A DNA stretch of 64,000 nt from the NCBI GenBank assembly GCA_930367205.1, contig OV884012.1:152287405-152351404 (forward strand). Reading direction: 5' to 3'. The stretch's first letter is position 1. Each line of letters starts with the position of its first letter. The DNA is from Acanthosoma haemorrhoidale. Lineage: Eukaryota > Arthropoda > Insecta > Hemiptera > Acanthosomatidae. The notes below the pieces were generated by a model. It worked only from the letters and a program-made list of their open reading frames with translations. It did not search any database and had not been told where the DNA came from. The translations under genes were made by a program, and so were the position numbers. Below are positions 1 to 8,889 of the stretch, in pieces.

Positions 1-27
1 AGAGGGTATCCGAACTACAAAAAGCCA

Positions 28-372
28 GTTATATAATGCTTATTATAGCTTACATTTATGCTAGTATATAATAGTATATATAATAGTAGGAGCTAGTGTA
101 GACCTGCCTCGTGACTTCATGGAAGTCACTGATAATTTTAAGTAAGCGACCGCATCCTTCCTAGACCTAGCTCCCTATTCCCGGAACTACCCTACCCTTC
201 CCTTATACATATGTGTCTTAGCTTTAGTACCAGACCACACTCGTCCCTAGACATTCCACCCGTACGTATATAGTAACATAACTCTTAATATTTGTATATA
301 CCAGTGTTATGATTTTTATTCATAATAAAGTTTTTTAAAATACTCTCCTCTACAAAGATTATTTATCTGAAG
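28..372 (+). repeat. LTR-like repeat, family S, copy 1
   Basis: This block is homologous to 20945-21302. Both share motifs such as CCTGCCTCGTGACTTCA and TCGTCCCTAGACATTCCACC in the same order. Each starts with an AT-rich segment, has a pyrimidine-rich centre and carries a polyadenylation-like AATAAAG near its end, which is an LTR-like layout. No matching internal region or second flanking copy was found, so it is probably a solo or truncated LTR. It lies directly before a broken gypsy RT, but I cannot show that the two belong together. Confidence 0.6.
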
Positions 373-391
373 AAAAATTTGAGATTATAGA

Positions 392-900
392 ATGTGTGTT
401 GATTATGAAGCCTTAAATTCCAACACAGTTCCTCTACACTATCCGCTCCCTTCAAATCAGGTTCAGGGCCTTCAAATAACTCGTCTCCGTAGAGCGCAAT
501 ATTTTACATCACTTGACATTGCCAGTGGATTTTATCAGATATCGAGGAAACCACTTTTATATCACCTGACGGTATTTGGGAATATCTAGCCATTTGAACT
601 TCGAAATTCCACCAGTATTTTTCAACCCTGTGTTATAGAAGTATTGTGGTCATTAGCGCATGATTATGCAGCAGTACACAATGGATGATTTATTAATAAT
701 TTCGAAAAACCTATAAAGAAGTCATAAACAGTATTACATAGTGTTACGCGTTTTAACATACGCCGGTATCTCTCTTAACTTAGCTAAATGTTCAATTTAT
801 ATTGACACGAGTTACAAATCTTAGCTATGATGTTCAAGATGGACTAATTCGTTTAATCATACGAAAAGTTGAGGATTTGACTAATTTAACACCTCTGTAG
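392..900 (+). pseudogene. Ty3/gypsy reverse transcriptase fragment
   Basis: This is a decayed piece of a Ty3/gypsy polymerase. The first open part reads CVDYEALNSNTVP and then YFTSLDIASGFYQI, both classic gypsy RT motifs. After a stop near 587 the similarity continues in other frames: the catalytic TMDDLLIIS at about 675-705, then LAKCSIYID, then a thumb segment ending in RKVEDLTNLTP near 895. The upstream protease and RT fingers are missing, as is the RNase H downstream. At about 896 it is cut by a family-L LTR-like repeat, and an integrase piece of the same general type appears at 3090. Several stops and frameshifts make it non-functional. The RT identity is secure; membership of one element with the integrase pieces is inferred. 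Confidence 0.85.
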
Positions 901-949
901 CGACCACTAACTACATAAGATACATCACCCTATACTCTATTGTATATAT

Positions 950-1576
950 CTGTACCTCGGAGGGATACAACACTATGTCCACACCTTACATTGCCAAACG
1001 ATTTGCAACTGGTAACACCAAGTCCAATACCAATATCACAACAAAAGTATAATGATCTATTGGCATTACTACCATATGTTCCTACAGTTTGCCATGACTT
1101 TTATAAAAACTTAAAGCATACTAGTAATACCACTAGTGAGTACCCTGAAGGAGACTTACCTGATGATGACTGAGTTTTTTGCATCTAAAATACCATTTTA
1201 GTTGAATACATAGATGTATTATTTGTATTTGTAAAGAGAATTATAAATAAAATAGTTAAATACATTTTGTAAGTCAAATAGTATTGTGTTTGTTATTGAA
1301 TATCCCACATTAGGTCTTATAGTACAATAACTTTATTAGAGGGATACAACACCATGTCCATTAAAAAGTGAAAAAAAACCGTAAAAAAGGTTTTTTTTTC
1401 ATTTTATAACAACTGCATGATGTAAATAACAATAAATAGAATGTTCTGGTAAAATATTGTTTCAACATCTCAATAAATAGCTGTGCCAATAACACTTTTT
1501 GTTGAAAAAAAGTTTAAAACTCCTCTCCTGTAAAGTTATGAAAATGGACATAGTGTTGTATCCCTCCGAGGTACAG
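950..1576 (+). mobile_element. Inverted-repeat DNA transposon relic (probably TA-target)
   Basis: Terminal inverted repeats of 32 bp at 950-981 and 1545-1576 match exactly by eye (left end CTGTACCTCGGAGGGATACA). The flanks are TATATAT and ATATATTG. A paralogous empty site near 62040-62055 favours insertion into a TA-rich target, though a 5-bp TTGTA duplication (940-944 and 1582-1586) is an alternative reading. A third copy of the inner repeat, in direct orientation with one change, lies at 1339-1360. The reading frame 982-1173 (KYNDLLALLPYVP, acidic end DLPDDD) looks like the C-terminal remnant of a transposase I cannot name. The element is too short to be autonomous. Confidence 0.75.
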
Positions 1577-1948
1577 ATATATTGTAAATTAATTTAAGCA
1601 AATGTAAATAACATTACGAAACCATAAATCATTTTAAATGTAGTAAGACGCAGCTGCGAGCCAATTTGTAGATGCGTGAAATTTGTAGATTTCAAATTTA
1701 TTGGCTGTAATGAAGTGGTCAATCCAAATGAATTTTGCTTGCCTGGCATTGTTGGATTTGATTTGTTTTGTTTCTTCGGTCTTGTCGGTAATTTTCTTGC
1801 AAAGGCATTTTGTCTAATTTATTTTGATTTTAAATTCTAATTATCCCTTCAATTAGTAAAAACACACACCTGACACCATGTAGTGTCCCTTGAGTTGGTT
1901 CTTATGATAATAAAATATACGAGACTAAGAACTGAACTGTGTGACACA

Positions 1949-2250
1949 CAGAGGCGTAACTACAGGGTGGCAGGGCTGGCAAAATGCCACGGGCCCCCGA
2001 CCCAAGAGGGCCCCGGCCCAAGAGGGCCCCGGCCCAAGAGGGCCCCGGCCCAAGAGGATTTTTCTTAATAAATATCTTGTTGAAATTAAATTGTTATTTT
2101 ATTGTAAATGTATAAACCCATGTTCTTTTCAATCGAAAATTGTTATTGGTTGTGGGTAACTAAACTACTCGTAAGTATAATAAAGCTTAATGATAGGGCC
2201 CCCATTAAAGGAATTTGCCACGGGCCCCAGATGATATAGTTACGCCACTG
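1949..2250 (+). mobile_element. hAT-like MITE
   Basis: The ends CAGAGGCGTAACTA and TAGTTACGCCACTG form a 14-bp terminal inverted repeat with one mismatch, typical of hAT-type nonautonomous elements. Candidate 8-bp target duplications are CTGTGTGA at 1937-1944 and CTGTGTGT at 2251-2258, with four bases left unexplained at the left edge. GCCACGGGCCCC occurs near both ends in the same orientation. There is no coding capacity; apparent ORFs come from the internal tandem repeat. Confidence 0.7.
2001..2056 (+). repeat. 16-bp GC-rich tandem repeat
   Basis: There are three and a half exact copies of CCCAAGAGGGCCCCGG inside the hAT-like MITE, giving repeated proline-arginine-glycine peptides in all frames. 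It probably arose by slippage after insertion. Confidence 0.9.
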
Positions 2251-3089
2251 CTGTGTGTATACTTTACATTCACTTTGGTTGTCTTGGCCGTAACCTTCCC
2301 TGGTCATAACATACAATATAATATATCGATTGCTATAGGATCGACAATACAATACCATAATGACCCACTGTTGTACCAACTTCTTCACCGCGAATAAATC
2401 GAAGTTACCCTCTTCTTGGACCAGAAAATATCAACCCACGTTTCCATATTTTAATAATACCTTAGGCGTCAGTTAGAGAGGGAGACCTGGTTCACAACTC
2501 TGCTCTACTCGAACCATGGCTTTCTTATTCAGCTACCTCTGCAGCTCTCTTTTCTAACCTCGCTGAGTTTTAGCCCGGGCTCGTCAGGCCCCACACCTTC
2601 CTAGTGAGATTCTCTGCCTTCGTCTCGCTAAAACTAGCACCTCCTTAGAAGGGATTCCTTCCATGTGGACGACGGTCTCTGGGGCCCTACAAACTTTACC
2701 TAGTAGCGGCTCCCCCAGCGATCCAGTCTGCCTCTCTCTGGGATCCGGACGGTTTTCGCCTACCTTCAAATACCGATTGTGAATTCATGGTCATTCGAAG
2801 ACCTCATGAACTACCTATCATACCTAACCTGTACCTCATAGTGAATGGTCGTGACACACATTCTAAGATCTTATGGAGTCAGATTAATACAAACTAAGCA
2901 GCCCGCCGATTAAGCCGCCAGCAAAGGTCAATGACCACATGTTTACCCATTTTACCTCTTTCTTAACACCCGCCGGCAACGGCCGGGTCGAAGAGGCCCT
3001 AGCCCGCGGCGGGCGCCCCCCAAACCCGACCCCCACAATTATGTGTATAAACACGAATATCCACAATTACATTTATAACATTAGAAACC

Positions 3090-3690
3090 TTATATAATTA
3101 CTATTGGTTCGAAAATATGTCAAAATTTGTTGAAAACTGTGAGACATGTAAGACGGCTAAACGAGATCTAGGAGTGCGTCAAATAGGATTACACCCGATA
3201 GCTACTGTTCTAGGAACACTACTCAGGGAAAAAGCGACAGGTGTGATTATCTTTTTGTCTTTATCGGCTCATTCACGGAAAAATGTCTTCTTTTCCACAA
3301 AGGTGATAATGCGATTAAAGCTTTGGGGCTTTATTTATTTTGACATAAGATGGGGTTCGAAATAGATCAATGGCACTGCATTACATCCCATGATTTCTAA
3401 GGACTTTGTCCTAATGGTCCATTGGACTTCATTTTATCGCCACGGGTTCCAGTAGAGTGAATGGCCAAACAGAATAATTTATGGGACCTTTTAAAAGATT
3501 TGTCGACAGTAGCTGAGCTGAATGGCTATAGTGCACGCTAAGATACAGTTCCAGACATTCAACTTGCTTTAAAAACTACACCTTATTGTGCAGCAAAGGT
3601 ATCACCTATGGAATTAATGTTTGGAAAGGTTTCTCGTCCTAGTAAATTAATTATAGCCTGAGAACAAGTGACTAGGAATCCTCAGGTGGA
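3090..3690 (+). pseudogene. Ty3/gypsy integrase fragment (zinc and core regions)
   Basis: The region reads NYYWFENMSKFVENCETCK near 3096-3155, the second half of the integrase HHCC zinc-binding domain (CETC supplies the two cysteines). After frame breaks, the core is recognisable around 3460-3655, where an unbroken stretch ends in AKVSPMELMFG, the conserved tail of the DDE core before the C-terminal domain. The expected catalytic residues cannot be traced reliably through the decayed middle. The reading is cut at about 3690 by a minus-strand non-LTR insertion and resumes at 4641. Confidence 0.8.
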
Positions 3691-3901
3691 TTGTTTTTTT
3701 TCCCCTTCTATCATAGCCCCTTTAAATTTACAGATAATCATATATAATTATAGATCCTCAGGTGAATCTATTTACAAATTATTTTGTATTTCCTGTAGCA
3801 TCACTACATTATATACAGGTTTTGATATTTTTTAGAAATTATATAATGAATAAACAAGTATAATGATATACATTATACATGACTGGACTAAACTGACTAA
3901 T

Positions 3902-3923
3902 AAAGGTGATGGGGCTCACCTTT
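3902..3923 (-). promoter_or_regulatory. Conserved 3' UTR hairpin of family B (copy B1)
   Basis: AAAGGTGA, a six-base loop, and TCACCTTT form a perfect 8-bp stem. It starts 35 bases after the ORF2 stop codon (3959-3961) on the minus strand. The same structure recurs in seven other copies in this window. It may be a recognition or processing signal for the element's RT; that role is inference. Confidence 0.6.
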
Positions 3924-3958
3924 TTGATCAACCTTAAAACTAACTTACATACTAGTTC

Positions 3959-4631
3959 TTAACCTAATTTTTCCCCTACAGTCTGTTGCCATCGATGCGG
4001 AAGGGGTTGTGGGGTCATAGTGTTAAACACTGGGTTTGTCAGGTGCTGCAACGAGTCAAAAAACTTCATGTGTCTCTGGCGGATGAACTCAACCACCGAC
4101 GGCACACCAAGCAACGGGTGCAGGTCAGCGTTCTTCAACCTCTCGAAAGAGGTATGTCGGACTACTTTTCGCATGATCCCATTCTGGAAGTGTTAGAGAC
4201 ATTTGGCTGTATTGTCAGTCAAGTGGGTAAATAGCGGGGCTCCGTACAGCAGAGCTGGCCGGAGGACACATTTATATATCATCAATTTGAGATGAAGCGG
4301 CAGGTGAAGTTAGCAAGTGCGATAGCCGGTAAGAACTTTGTCGTACTTTTTCTATTTTATTATTAAAATGAGTAGAGAAATGGAGATGCCTATCCATTTT
4401 TATACCCAAATAGTGGATTGAGAAAGCTGGTGAGTTATCTTGCCCTCCTATGCTATACGATTTTGGCAAGGGTTTTTTCCCCTTTTGGAGGGAGAAGATT
4501 ACGCAGTCGGTCTTCCCGGCGTTTACGGTGATTTTCAACATGCCCAGTCTGTCACTGATAAAGTTACAAACTGACTCGGCCTGTGTAAGAGCTCTTTGTG
4601 CACTCATGCTCACTGTGTGAGTGAGACTCAA
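3959..4631 (-). pseudogene. Family B ORF2 C-terminal fragment (post-RT domain)
   Basis: The minus strand carries the C-terminal part of a LINE polyprotein in two frames. The first piece (4272-4631) contains RALTQAESVCNFISDRLGM, KTDCVIFS and YLGIKMDRHLHFS, which follow the FxDD motif in Jockey-type RTs. The second piece (3959-4174) contains MRKVVRHTSFERLKNADLH and LLGVPSV, the typical tail after the RT thumb, and ends at a normal stop. A frame break of unclear position lies between about 4180 and 4270. The catalytic residues are lost by 5' truncation. Confidence 0.8.
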
Positions 4632-4640
4632 ATGTGATTG

Positions 4641-4862
4641 AAAATTATTCGTAATGCCCCCTTAAAAATAGGCGATTTAGTTTATCTTGACCAGGAAGAG
4701 ATAAATCAATTAAAATTAGATCCCAAATATAAAGGCATAATAAAAGTTATTATGCTATTACGAAATAATCGATATCAGAGCTGACAACAGCGTTAAAACC
4801 ACTTAATTATAAAACTCATAGTTCATATAGAGTGGCTTGCATTAAAGGGTCTACCCAGAAAA
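4641..4862 (+). pseudogene. Ty3/gypsy integrase C-terminal domain fragment
   Basis: Reading resumes after the LINE insertion with NAPLKIGDLVYLDQEE and then KYKGIIKVI, the usual GPY/F-type module after the integrase core. SSYRVACIKGS follows near 4820-4850. Its position and content show it is the continuation of 3090-3690, split by copy B1. Minor frame damage is present. Confidence 0.7.
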
Positions 4863-4879
4863 AACAAATACGAAAATGA

Positions 4880-6040
4880 AATTATATAAATAAAATAAAA
4901 ATACATATATGAGAAAAAATGATAGGTTGAAGTTCTTTTAATAAATTTTTCATTGTAGGACAGGTGATGCCTGAACTTTGACACCATTATTGGATGAACA
5001 GAACCACGCTAATTAAAGGTCCATGGTATTACCTTTTATTATATTTTGGTCTCAGCTAAGATTAAAGTGATTATATAATAAATAAAGTAGCCACAAAATA
5101 GTTTTATTAATCGGTTATTTAGATCTAGCAACTAATCTATAACTGTTGAAAATATTGTTTATCGTTAAACATAATCAATAAAATACTAACTCTTTAATCT
5201 AAAACAACTAAGCGGATATAAAAAACCTGAATACATCTCGTAATTTTAGCATTATACTGATAAACCACGGCTTTACTAATACACATAATATCCTTTAAGC
5301 TATTATTTATTCTTTATTAGTTTGTTCACAAAAGATTGTGGTGAGTGAAAAAATGATCCAATCATTCTGAAATTTTAAAAGTAAAATTTTATAATATCGT
5401 GTGCTAAACTGAATTTAAGATAGTTTTTCGAAGTGTTTCTCTCTCTGGCCCTTCTTTCATCAAGTGCATATTGTAACAATATTTTTATAATCAAATTGAA
5501 TTTTATTTTGAAAAGAATAGCTGGTCAAACAACAGACCAGGAAGACGTATTGTAAGACCTTAGGTATAAATCCAGGTAGCTAAGGGCACCTGCAGAGAAT
5601 CCACATATATGTAGTGGGTTGTGTGTTGCGTATAAATACTAGTACTCGGAGCATGGTGCTATAACGATAACTTGTACCAAGGAGGTGGAACGTAGGTAAA
5701 TCCACCTCCGGCCATCTTGTGGGAGAAGAAGAAACAAGAGGGCAGTGTTTCCTCATGGGATAAATATTATATACATGAGAATGTAAATAGAAAGTATAGT
5801 TTGTTAAGTATTTAGTGTATATAGTTTGAAAAAGGATGGTGGATCAATAATATAATTTACTGGTTGTGTATTTGATGTTTCTTTTAAATATTTTAGTATT
5901 TAGCAAAGATTAGTACTGTACCGTTATATTGTTTTTATACGATAGTTAATGATGTAAATAGTTCTGTATTATTGTGATAAAATATTAAAGCTAAACACAA
6001 AATATGTATTTTTGTTTTATTTTTTTATTGAATTATAAAG
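4880..6040. other. Noncoding, possible decayed LTR
   Basis: AT-rich sequence without convincing ORFs follows the integrase. A GC-richer patch at 5560-5770 contains a TATA-box-like GCGTATAAATACTAG near 5628 and an inverted GGAGGTGGA/TCCACCTCC pair near 5681-5707. This would suit the 3' LTR of the broken gypsy element, but I found no second copy, so it stays a guess. Confidence 0.3.
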
Positions 6041-6048
6041 TAAATAGG

Positions 6049-6822
6049 ATAGGGTTATTTATGGAATAACACATAGGGCAAATGGCCTCCACGACTTTGC
6101 TGGCACATACGCACTTTTTTGTCGAAATTTTCCATTACCATTTGACATAAACGTGGTTGAATTTCGTTGATGCAGCGTTGAATTTCTTCTTTTAATGCAC
6201 GAGTGGATGTGGGCTTGTTGACATACACCTTTGACTTCAAATAATCCCATAAAAAGAAATCTAAAGGTGTTAAATCACACGATCTAGGGGGCCAATTCTG
6301 ATCACCGAAACGAGAGAGTACACGACCTGGAAATGTCTCATGCAGTATTTGAATTGTTCCATGGGCTGTATGGCATGTGGCACCATCTTGTTGAAACCAC
6401 ATATTGGCCACATCAATATCATCCCATTTCGGCTCAAAAAAATGTGTTCCTGGATTTTCAACAACACTCTCACGCACTGCTTCGATATTGACATATGAAC
6501 GGCTTGTTTTTGGACGACCAGTGTGTTTAGTGTCTCCAACTGATCCAGTCTCCCTAAATTTTTCAATTAATCTCTTCACAGTTGATGAAGTCAAAACACT
6601 ATTCCATATTTTGTATGAAATTTTCGAACTGCGGCCGCCGAACTTTCATTATTTTTGAGATAATGTTCAACAATAAAGACACGTTGTTCTACCGTGTAAG
6701 GCTCCATTTTTACTAACCCTAAACTGTCAGCTGTTCAATTGTTTTTTTTTTAGGGTTTCCAGCATTTTACTGCACAAATGGTGGCAAATTCAAATCTTGC
6801 GTTAATTCTGGGACACCCTATA
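6049..6822 (-). mobile_element. Mariner-like element, internally deleted (DD41D spacing)
   Basis: The right end, GGGACACCCTATA at about 6810-6822, is a typical mariner-type terminus. The left end near 6049 shares only ATAGGGT with its complement, so one inverted repeat is degraded. The body holds one transposase pseudogene on the minus strand. The exact boundaries are uncertain by a few bases. Confidence 0.75.
6055..6706 (-). pseudogene. Mariner-type transposase, frameshifted and internally deleted
   Basis: This transposase would bind the element ends and cut and rejoin DNA through a DDD triad. The start codon at 6706 is followed by an N-terminal helix-turn-helix (VEQRVFIVEHYLKNN) that breaks by a frameshift near 6595. 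It continues as LIEKFRETGSVGDTKHTGRP. A large internal deletion then joins this to the second half of the catalytic core: WFQQDGATCHTA and DLTPLDFFLWDYLKSKVY, ending in SRGGHLPYVLFHK. The first catalytic Asp lies in the deleted part. I count 41 residues between the Asp of QQDGA and the Asp of TPLDF, which fits the DD41D group rather than classic DD34D mariners. It is inactive. Confidence 0.85.
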
Positions 6823-6977
6823 TTTCAATTTATTGTGTCGGTTTGATTGCCCTGGTGCAAAGTAAGCGGGTGTGGGTGCCAGCTTGGAGGAAGCAGGAAG
6901 CGAGAAGTGAAAATTCCGTGAAGAGTGTACCTCACGTGATTATAAATCGTTGTTTGTATTAGTTAACTATTACTGTA

Positions 6978-7001
6978 ATTATATATATATATATATATAT
7001 T
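6978..7001. repeat. (TA)n microsatellite
   Basis: About eleven uninterrupted TA units lie between the mariner relic and the NHA exon. Confidence 0.85.
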
Positions 7002-7235
7002 TAACCAATTATGCTAATATGAAACATTTGAGATAGCCAAAAGTATGCACTAGATCAGATCGTATTAAATGAAGCTATTTCAAATGATTTTTACTCTTTA
7101 TTAAGAAAATACAATTTTAGCATTAACGGATTATCACGATAATGTATAATAAAAAAAAAAAAAAACAGCTGGGAAACATGTTTATCAATAACAAATAAGC
7201 GTTAGTCACAAATAAATGATCGTTGTGAAAATTAC

Positions 7236-7418
7236 CCTAAAAGGAGGCCCCATAGCCAGGGGTAGTCCAAGAGGTAGTAGGAGACGGCAGCAGCGGCGAC
7301 AGCCTCGCCGATGCAGGGCAGGAAGGCTAGCCTCAGGACTACCAGGCTCAGCTTGAGCAGTGCAGGAGCGTCCAAGCCCAGTCCGGCCTTGATCAAGATC
7401 ACAGTGAGGGCCGTCTCT
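7236..7418 (-). CDS. Nha: Single exon of an SLC9B/NHA sodium-proton exchanger
   Basis: NHA proteins (SLC9B; bacterial NhaA/NapA fold) exchange Na+ or Li+ for protons across plasma or organelle membranes. The minus strand reads ETALTVILIKAGLGLD, then LRLAFLPCIGEAVAAAVSYY and LDYPWLWGLLLG. This follows the conserved animal NHA2 segment R-x-x-A-L-x-x-x-L-x-R-A-G-L-G-L-D through the next two membrane helices. The exon is bounded by an acceptor (TTACAG before 7418) and a donor (GTAATT from 7235). It is 183 bases long, begins with one base completing an Arg codon and ends with two bases of a Gly codon, so it is phase-symmetric. Its GC content is far above the surroundings. No stop or frameshift is present. 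I found no neighbouring exon in the window, so the flanking introns must be very long or this is an isolated duplicate. Confidence 0.88.
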
Positions 7419-7489
7419 CTGTAACATAAACATATCGTTATATTTTATTAAACCTATTGTGGGGATGTTAAAGACAATATCGTATAGGC

Positions 7490-8190
7490 ATACTTCGATT
7501 GACCAGTGTCGAGAATTATGCCCTCAAGGTGGGAGGAGGACGCCCACCGTGGGCTAGGGCCATTACAACCCGGCCACTGTCCGGCGAGCGCCAAGTAAGA
7601 GATAAAATGGGCGGACCTGTGGTCTTTCACCCTTGCTGGCGGCCTGGCAGCTTAATTCGTTTTGATCTTACTACATAAGATCTTAGAAGGTGTGCCTCGA
7701 CAAGGCATTATGTTCAGGAGAAGAGAAACAGGGTAGGTATTATAGGCAGTTTATGTGGTCTTGGAATAACCACGAATTCACATTCGGTATCTAAGGGTAG
7801 GCGAAAACCGTCCGGATCCCAAAGGCGAGTGTGAACCGGAGAGAGGCAGACTGGATCGCCGAGGGAGACTAGGTAAACTTTGTAGGCGACCGTCGTCCAC
7901 GAGGAAGAGGTTTCTTCCAAGGAGGTGCTAGTTTTAGCGAGACTCTGTAGTCGAGCATGTGAAGTTATCCCCTGGATCGGAATACATACAGAATCATGGT
8001 GGGGAATGGAAGAAGCCAGTAAGACCAAGAACAGGACGAGTTGTAATGCCCTTTGCCAAAGGGTTATGTCTTAAATGGTTAAGTGAGTATTAGGCTCCAA
8101 CATTGATTACCAGTTGGTAATAACCAGGTATGGCTTGCTACGTAATATCTTTAACCAACTCTTTTGCGGTCAAAGTATGTTAGAAAGAGG
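7490..8190 (-). repeat. LTR-like repeat, family L, copy 2
   Basis: In reverse orientation this matches 34230-35070 and 2400-3010. Shared landmarks (complement strand) include the CCGTCCGGATCC block near 7808 and TTAGCGAGACTC near 7932. It lies just upstream of the NHA exon on that gene's strand, so inside its preceding intron if the gene extends this way. No coding region. Confidence 0.6.
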
Positions 8191-8472
8191 CTCTTGGCGA
8201 TTCAGTGGAATGCATATTAATAAATAACATAAAATATAATAAAATAAAAATTTAATGATAAAGCAAATTTGATTTGGACAACACGCGTGTAAAATAAAAT
8301 CGTATCTAAGAATTGAATAAAGTGAATATAACTTGAATAGCAGATAGGGAAATATGAATATAATAACTATGCTATTTAAACTAATACAAAGTTAATTTTC
8401 TTTTTCATTCAGAATATATTAAATCTCCGTATGACAATAGCTCAGTGTTTGAATTTTTAGCATCATCAAGTC

Positions 8473-8885
8473 TTGGATGTAAATGCCCCTTATTACATCA
8501 GCAACAAAACCCTTCATAACGATCTTAATATACCTCACATTCTTGAATTCATCCCTTCCAAGTTCATAAAATTTCATAGTAAGCTATCCAACCACCCTAA
8601 TCCCGTAGCACAGTCATTGCACCACACCACTTATTCCTATAATCCTCCTCGAAGACTGATATGGCAGTGGCCTCGTGACCTGCTTTAAATGCGTAATAGT
8701 GGGGCCTTCTTGCAATGGCCAGTTTCTCCAATCATGTCCTGAGCGTATGAGGCTCTCACGCTCTTCGTCAGTGTATGCGATAACGCGGCTTCCCGGGGGG
8801 ACTTCCCAAGACTCCACTTCCTCTTTCACTGTGGATTTGGGAGGCCTCTGGGCTGTTTGTGATACTGTATGATTTCTCTTTAAAC
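8473..8885 (+). mobile_element. Jockey-type family A, copy A1 (ORF2 tail and 3' UTR)
   Basis: The open frame 8473-8688 reads NAPYYISNKTLHNDLNIPH and ends in RRLIWQWPRDLL, the standard C-terminus of Jockey-clade ORF2 (RRLKR..P.DL). It continues about 195 bases into a 3' UTR that matches copies A2-A7, then breaks off after GGCCTCTGGGCTGTTTG. Both ends are truncated. Confidence 0.85.
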
Positions 8886-8889
8886 TGTA

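Larger units (their letters stand above)
896..3040 (+). repeat. LTR-like repeat, family L, copy 1, with nested insertions
   Basis: The start, around TGTAGCGACCACTAACTACA, matches 61985-62060. The later part (about 2365-3010) matches 34190-35070 on the plus strand and 7490-8030 and 58850-59420 on the minus strand. Shared landmarks are CTACTCGAACCATGGCTTTC and the GC-rich end with CCTAGCCCGCGG. It interrupts the gypsy RT and is itself interrupted by an inverted-repeat element (950-1576) and a hAT-like element (1949-2250). No coding region was found. An LTR nature is inferred from its size, a TG-like start and its repeated solo occurrence. Confidence 0.5.
3697..4634 (-). mobile_element. Non-LTR retrotransposon family B, copy B1 (5'-truncated)
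   Basis: This is the 3' part of a Jockey-group LINE inserted in opposite orientation inside the gypsy integrase. The poly-A end is the T-run at 3690-3698. Moving up the minus strand come a 3' UTR (3698-3958) with a conserved hairpin, then the RT tail. The 3' UTR is nearly identical to those at 39305, 41940 and 42862-43188. The 5' truncation lies just downstream of the RT catalytic site. Candidate target duplications (TGGATTG and TGTGATTG) are degenerate. Confidence 0.85.

Noticed and set aside
940..1586. 5-bp TTGTA target duplication
   Set aside because: The related empty site near 62045 fits insertion into a TA-rich site better, though it is not excluded.
1883..2159. Two ORFs over the GC-rich array of the MITE
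   Set aside because: They are translations of the 16-bp tandem repeat and lack independent motifs.
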